This document shows, piece by piece, positions 58,866 to 64,000 of a stretch of 64,000 nucleotides of DNA. Made by a program: the position numbers and the translations under genes. Under the pieces are notes generated by a model. The model was given only the letters and a program-made list of their open reading frames with translations, was not told the origin of the DNA and made no database searches. Numbering within the stretch: position 1 is the first letter of the stretch; every line of letters starts with the position of its first letter. The stretch comes from Ptiloglossa arizonensis (Eukaryota; Arthropoda; Insecta; Hymenoptera; Colletidae), in assembly GCF_051014685.1 (NCBI RefSeq), contig NW_027478539.1, forward strand, positions 682,001 through 746,000, written 5' to 3'.

Positions 58866-61800
58866 GCGTTTCTTACCTCCAAACTGCCATATCTCGCGAA
58901 CGGATTGACTAATCCGCAAAATTTCTGTTGCATCTGAAAGTAGAAATTCGCCCGATTACAACGGTATGCGTACTTTTCCCCTAGACCGTTCTAGTTATGC
59001 TTGTCGAGCACCAGAACTGCGAAAATTTTGAGTTTCTCAAGAGTTTCTTACCTCCAAACTGCCATATCTCGCGAACGGATTGACCAATCCACAAAATTTC
59101 TGTTGCATCTGAAAGTAGAAACTCGCCCGATTACAACGGTAGGTGTAGTTTTCCCCTAGGCCGTTCTAGTTATTCGTTTCGAGCATCAGAACTGCGAAAA
59201 TTTTGAGTTTCTCAAGCGTTTCTTACCTCCAAACTGCCATATCTCGCGAAAGGAATGACCAATCCGCAAAATTTCTGTTGCATCTGAAAGTAGAAACTCG
59301 CCCGATTACAACGGTATGCGTACTTTTCCCCTAGGCCGTTCTAGTTATTCGTTTCGAGCATCAGAACTGCGAAAATTTTGAGTTTCTCAAGCGTTTCTTA
59401 CTTCCAAACAGCCATATCTCGCGAACGGATTGACCAATCCGCAAAATTTCTGTTGCATCTGAAAGTAGAAACTCGCCCGATTACAACGGTATGCGTACTT
59501 TTCCCCTAGTCCGTTCTAGTTATTCGTTTCGAGCATCAGAACTGCGAAAATTTTGAGTTTCTCAAGCGTTTCTTACCTCCAAACTGCCATATCTCGCGTA
59601 CGGATTGACCCATCCGCAAAATTTCTGTTGCATCTGAAAGTAGAAACTCGCCCGATTACAACGGTATGCGTACTTTTCCCCTAGTCCGTTCTAGTTATTC
59701 GTTTCGAGCATCAGAACTGCGAAAATTTTGAGTTTCTCAAGCGTTTCTTACCTACAAACTGCCATATCTCGCGAACGGATTGACCAATCCGCAAAATTTC
59801 TGTTGCATCTGAAAGTACAAACTCGCCCGATTACAACGGTATGCGTACTTTTCCCCTAGGCCGTTCTAGTTATTTGTTTCGAGCATCAGAACTGCGAAAA
59901 TTTTGAGTTTCTCAAGCGTTTCTTACTTCCAAACTGCCATATCTCGCGAACGGATTGACCAATCCGCAAAATTTCTGTTGCATCTGAAAGTAGAAACTCG
60001 CCCGATTACAACGGTAGGCGTACTTTTCCCCTACGCCGTTCTAGTTATTCGTTTCGAGCATCAGAACTGCGAAAATGTTGAGTTTCTCAAGCGTTTCTTA
60101 ACTACAAACTGCCATATCTCGCGAACGGATTGACCAATCCGCAAAATTTCTGTTGCATCTGAAAGTAGAAACTCGCCCGATTACAGCGGTATGCGTACTT
60201 TCCCCCTAGACCGTTCTAGTTATGCTTGTCGAGCATCAGAACTGCGAAAATTTTGAGTTTCTCAAGCGTTTCTTACTTCCAAACTGCCATATCTCGCGAA
60301 CGGATTGACCAATCCGCAAAATTTCTGTTGCATCTGAAAGTAGAAACTCGCCCGATTACAACGGTAGGTGTAGTTTTCCCCTACGCCGTTCTAGTTATTC
60401 GTTTCGAGCATCAGAACTGCGAAAATTTTGAGTTTCTCAAGCGTTTCTTACCTCCAAACTGCCATATCTCGCGAAAGGAATGACCAATCCGCAAAATTTC
60501 TGTTGCATCTGAAAGTAGAAACTCGCCCGATTACAACGGTATGCGTACTTTTCCCCTAGTCCGTTCTAGTTATTCGTTTCGAGCATCAGAACTGCGAAAA
60601 TTTTGAGTTTCTCAAGCGTTTCTTACCTCCAAACTGCCATATCTCGCGAACGGATTGACCAATCCGCAAAATTTCTGTTGCATCTGAAAGTAGAAACTCG
60701 CCCGATTACAACGGTATGCGTACTTTTCCCCTAGGCCGTTCTAGTTATTCGTTTCGAGCATCAGAACTGCGAAAATTTTGAGTTTCTCAAGCGTTTCTTA
60801 CCTCCAAACTGCCATATCTCGCGAACGGATTGACTAATCCGCAAAATTTCTGTTGCATCTGAAAGTAGAAATTCGCCCGATTACAACGGTATGCGTACTT
60901 TTCCCCTAGACCGTTCTAGTTATGCTTGTCGAGCACCAGAACTGCGAAAATTTTGAGTTTCTCAAGAGTTTCTTACCTCCAAACTGCCATATCTCGCGAA
61001 CGGATTGACCAATCCGCAAAATTTCTGTTGCATCTGAAAGTAGAAACTCGCCCGATTACAACGGTATGCGTACTTTTCCCCTAGTCCGTTCTAGTTATTC
61101 GTTTCGAGCATCAGAACTGCGAAAATTTTGAGTTTCTCAAGCGTTTCTTACCTCCAAACTGCCATATCTCGCGAAAGGAATGACCAATCCGCAAAATTTC
61201 TGTTGCATCTGAAAGTAGAAACTCGCCCGATTACAACGGTATGCGTACTTTTCCCCTAGTCCGTTCTAGTTATTCGTTTCGAGCATCAGAACTGCGAAAA
61301 TTTTGAGTTTCTCAAGCGTTTCTTACCTCCAAACTGCCATATCTCGCGAACGGATTGACCAATCCGCAAAATTTCTGTTGCATCTGAAAGTAGAAACTCG
61401 CCCGATTACAACGGTATGCGTACTTTTCCCCTAGGCCGTTCTAGTTATTCGTTTCGAGCATCAGAACTGCGAAAATTTTGAGTTTCTCAAGCGTTTCTTA
61501 CCTCCAAACTGCCATATCTCGCGAACGGATTGACTAATCCGCAAAATTTCTGTTGCATCTGAAAGTAGAAATTCGCCCGATTACAACGGTATGCGTACTT
61601 TTCCCCTAGACCGTTCTAGTTATGCTTGTCGAGCACCAGAACTGCGAAAATTTTGAGTTTCTCAAGAGTTTCTTACCTCCAAACTGCCATATCTCGCGAA
61701 CGGATTGACCAATCCGCAAAATTTCTGTTGCATCTGAAAGTAGAAACTCGCCCGATTACAACGGTATGCGTACTTTTCCCCTAGTCCGTTCTAGTTATTC

Positions 61801-62208
61801 GTTTCGAGCATCAGAACTGCGAAAATTTTGAGTTTCTCAAGCGTTTCTTACCTCCAAACTGCCATATCTCGCGTACGGATTGACCCATCCGCAAAATTTC
61901 TGTTGCATCTGAAAGTAGAAACTCGCCCGATTACAACGGTATGCGTACTTTTCCCCTAGTCCGTTCTAGTTATTCGTTTCGAGCATCAGAACTGCGAAAA
62001 TTTTGAGTTTCTCAAGCGTTTCTTACCTACAAACTGCCATATCTCGCGAACGGATTGACCAATCCGCAAAATTTCTGTTGCATCTGAAAGTACAAACTCG
62101 CCCGATTACAACGGTATGCGTACTTTTCCCCTAGGCCGTTCTAGTTATTTGTTTCGAGCATCAGAACTGCGAAAATTTTGAGTTTCTCAAGCGTTTCTTA
62201 CTTCCAAA

Positions 62209-63956
62209 CTGCCATATCTCGCGAACGGATTGACCAATCCGCAAAATTTCTGTTGCATCTGAAAGTAGAAACTCGCCCGATTAAACGGTATGCGTACTTT
62301 TCCCCTAGGCCGTTCTGGTTATTCGTTTCGAGTATCAGAACTGCGAAAATTTTGAGTTTCTCAAGCGTTTCTTACCTCCAAACTGCCATATCTCGCGAAC
62401 GGATTGACTAATCCGCAAAATTTCTGTTGCATCTGAAAGTAGAAATTCGCCCGATTACAACGGTATGCGTACTTTTCCCCTAGACCGTTCTAGTTATGCT
62501 TGTCGAGCACCAGAACTGCGAAAATTTTGAGTTTCTCAAGAGTTTCTTACATCCAAACTGCCATATCTCGCGAACGGATTGACCAATCCGCAAAATTTCT
62601 GTTGCATCTGAAAGTAGAAACTCGCCCGATTACAACGGTATGCGTACTTTTCCCCTAGTCCGTTCTAGTTATTCGTTTCGAGCATCAGAACTGCGAAAAT
62701 TTTGAGTTTCTCAAGCGTTTCTTACCTCCAAACTGCCATATCTCGCGAACGGATTGACCCATCCGCAAAATTTCTGTTGCATCTGAAAGTAGAAACTCGC
62801 CCGATTACAACGGTATGCGTACTTTTCCCCTAGTCCGTTCTAGTTATTCGTTTCGAGCATCAGAACTGCGAAAATTTTGAGTTTCTCAAGCGTTTCTTAC
62901 CTACAAACTGCCATATCTCGCGAACGGATTGACCAATCCGCAAAATTTCTGTTGCATCTGAAAGTACAAACTCGCCCGATTACAACGGTATGCGTACTTT
63001 TCCCCTAGGCCGTTCTAGTTATTTGTTTCGAGCATCAGAACTGCGAAAATTTTGAGTTTCTCAAGCGTTTCTTACTTCCAAACTGCCATATCTCGCGAAC
63101 GGATTGACCAATCCGCAAAATTTCTGTTGCATCTGAAAGTAGAAACTCGCCCGATTAAACGGTATGCGTACTTTTCCCCTAGGCCGTTCTGGTTATTCGT
63201 TTCGAGCATCAGAACTGTGAAAATTTTGAGTTTCTCAACCGTTTCTTACCTCCAAACTGCCATATCTCGCGAACGAATTGACCAATCCGCAAAATTTCTG
63301 TTGCATCTGAAAGTTGAAAGTCGCCCGATTACAACGGTATGCGTACTTTTCCCCTAGACCGTTCTAGTTATGCTTGTCGAGCATCAGAACTGCGAAAATT
63401 TTGAGTTTCTCAAGCGTTTCTTACCTCCAAACTGCCATATCTCGCGAACGGATTGACTAATCCGCAAAATTTCTGTTGCACCTGAAAGTAGAAACTCGCC
63501 CGCTTACAACGGTATGCGTACTTTTCCCCTAGGCCGTTCTAGTTATTCGTTTCGAGCATCAGAACTGCGAAAATTTTGAGTTTCTCAAGCGTTTCTTACC
63601 TCCAAACTGCCATATCTCGCGAACGGATTGACCAATCCGCAAAATTTCTGTTGCATCTGAAAGTAGAAACTCGCCCGATTACAGTGGTATGCGTACTTTT
63701 CCCCTAGACCGTTCTAGTTATGCTTGTCGAGCATCAGAACTGCGAAAATTTTGAGTTTCTCAAGCGTTTCTTACCTCCAAACTGCCATATCTCGCGAACG
63801 GATTGACCAATCCGCAAAATTTCTGTTGCATCTGAAAGTAGAAACTCGCCCGATTACAACGGTATGCGTACTTTTCCCCTAGGCCGTTCTAGTTATTCGT
63901 TTCGAGCATCAGAACTGCGAAAATGTTGAGTTTCTCAAGCGTTTCTTACCTACAAA
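62209..63956 (+). repeat. Ten monomers matching the 12-mer HOR of 18.6-20.9 kb
   Basis: Two 174-bp TTAAACGG monomers (62209 and 63083) are 874 bp apart. From 62908 the order AAGTACAAAC/TTATTTG, TTAAACGG, GAACGAATTG, GCACCTG/CCCGCTTAC, ACAGTGG reproduces 19873-20746 at an offset of 43035. Monomer 62733 is a mosaic: AACGGATTG at the left with ACCCATCC at the right. Confidence 0.9.
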
Positions 63957-64000
63957 CTGCCATATCTCGCGAACGGATTGACCAATCCGCAAAATTTCTG
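63957..64000 (+). repeat. Partial monomer at the window's right edge
   Basis: These are the first 44 bp of a monomer, identical to the consensus and equivalent to 20922 in the first superunit. The array runs off the window here with no sign of an edge. Confidence 0.95.

Larger units (their letters stand above)
58709..58883 (+). repeat. Reference monomer matching the consensus
   Basis: This copy carries the majority base at every site I tracked and serves as the coordinate frame: position 1 is the C of CTGCC. Landmarks are TCGCGA at 11-16, the dyad at 18-33, AAAATTT at 35-41, the CENP-B-box-like motif at 67-83, CCTAGG at 97-102, AAAATTTT at 139-146 and the second dyad at 145-157. Base count is C 45 and G 32 in 175 bp, with 13 CpG, so the plus strand is C-rich. 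175 leaves remainder 1 on division by 3, so each successive monomer is read in a new frame and no long reading frame can persist. Confidence 0.93.
58534..62208 (+). repeat. 4-mer and mixed HOR block related to 17.6-20.0 kb
   Basis: The run AAAGGAATG/CTAGTCC, CTAGGCC, GACTAATCC/GCACCAG/CAAGAGTTTC, CTAGTCC occurs at 60459 and again at 61159, a 700-bp 4-mer duplication, and its first three types start at 58534. CGTACGG/ACCCATCC monomers are at 59584 and 61859, each followed by AAGTACAAAC/TTATTTG (59759, 62034). Monomers 59934-60283 (GGTAGGCG, ACAGCGG) intrude from the 9-mer family. 59409 begins CAGCC (private). Confidence 0.85.
1..64000 (+). repeat. Uninterrupted 175-bp tandem satellite array (365 full monomers)
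   Basis: The whole window is head-to-tail copies of one 175-bp monomer in a single orientation. The start word CTGCCATATCTCGCG recurs with exact 175-bp phase (102, 277, 452, 627, 801, and so on to 63957). The phase was checked at every length change: 343 monomers are 175 bp, 21 are 174 bp and one is 176 bp, which sums to 63,855 bp. No non-satellite insert was found. Monomer positions 1-55 are almost invariant; positions 56-175 carry most of the diagnostic variants. Copies share linked variant sets, so they are organised in higher-order repeats. Nucleosome-scale length, homogeneity and HORs are typical of centromeric or pericentromeric satellites in eukaryotes. That function is inferred. The family and species are not recognised. 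Confidence 0.98.

Noticed and set aside
1..64000. CRISPR array
   Set aside because: Repeats are contiguous 175-bp units with no unique spacers between short repeats, and no cas-like genes are present.
1..64000. Tandem functional genes such as 5S rRNA, snRNA or histone clusters, or rDNA spacer repeats
   Set aside because: I see no recognisable 5S internal control region, tRNA-like boxes, Sm site or coding sequence in the monomer, and no T-run terminators at a fixed place.
1..64000. Human-type alpha satellite
   Set aside because: The length (175 against 171 bp) and HOR style are similar, but the monomer sequence does not resemble alpha satellite apart from the partial CENP-B-box-like match.
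1..64000. Transposon or retroelement insertions, or array inversions
   Set aside because: The 175-bp phase and plus orientation hold from 102 to 63957 with only 1-bp deviations, leaving no room for an insert or an inverted segment.
97..64000. CCTAGG (positions 97-102) and TCGCGA (11-16) as functional palindromes
   Set aside because: Six-base palindromes are expected by chance. CCTAGG is lost in many monomer types, and TCGCGA may simply share the general conservation of the left third.
30716..64000. The second half as a pure assembly duplicate of the first
   Set aside because: The two halves differ in unit counts (4/5/5 against 4/5/5/5, one against two 3.8-kb units, expanded 9/12-mers) and in private substitutions, which a copied contig would not show. 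Local misassembly in either half is still possible.
1..64000. Assignment to a named satellite family or species
   Set aside because: I do not recognise the monomer with confidence. The CpG content hints at a weakly methylated genome, but that is not enough to name a taxon. A database search with the consensus monomer would decide.

Overview
This window is one unbroken array of a tandem satellite DNA. I see no gene, RNA gene, transposon, CRISPR array or unique sequence. The monomer is 175 bp. Taking the conserved CTGCCATATCTCGCGAACGG as monomer start, I followed the phase from position 102 to 63957 and counted 365 consecutive monomers, all in the same orientation, with a partial monomer at each edge (1-101 and 63957-64000). 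Of the 365, 343 are 175 bp, 21 are 174 bp and one is 176 bp, which accounts exactly for the 63,855 bp. The consensus is about 44% GC, with 13 CpG per monomer. That is above expectation, so CpG is not depleted.

The array is organised hierarchically. Linked diagnostic substitutions and 1-bp deletions show higher-order repeats (HORs) of many sizes: 3-mers (525 bp), 4- and 5-mers (700/875 bp), 6-mers (1049 bp), 9-mers (1575 bp), 11-mers (1925 bp), 12-mers (2099 or 2100 bp) and 20/22-mers (3498/3848 bp). Above these is a superunit of about 30 kb. The block order seen from 0.3 to about 21 kb is recapitulated from 30.7 kb to the window end, with local expansions and contractions.

Region by region: 1-3425, seven-monomer cassette end then 4/5-mer HORs; 3426-7625, mixed block with a 12-mer spacing; 7626-12522, two seven-monomer cassettes in a 3.3-3.8 kb unit; 12523-18122, 9-mer and two nested 11-mers; 18123-23544, 12-mers with 1-bp-deleted markers; 23545-30715, 6-mer and 3-mer block with no counterpart in the second half; 30716-34739, copy of the first block; 34740-46114, strongly expanded 9/12-mer block; 46115-49262, cassettes, including a small indel cluster; 49263-56608, two direct copies of the 3.5-3.8 kb unit; 56609-58533, copy of 12.5-14.3 kb; 58534-64000, copy of the 17.6-20.9 kb block.

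The most suggestive sequence elements inside the monomer are a near-palindrome (7-bp arms, 2-bp centre), a second 5-bp-arm dyad, and a minus-strand motif matching the mammalian CENP-B box at 12 of 17 positions. With the homogeneity and HOR structure, this is what one expects of centromeric or pericentromeric heterochromatin in a eukaryote, but that role is inference. I could not assign a species or a known satellite family. The CpG excess argues for weak germline CpG methylation (as in many insects) or very recent homogenisation.
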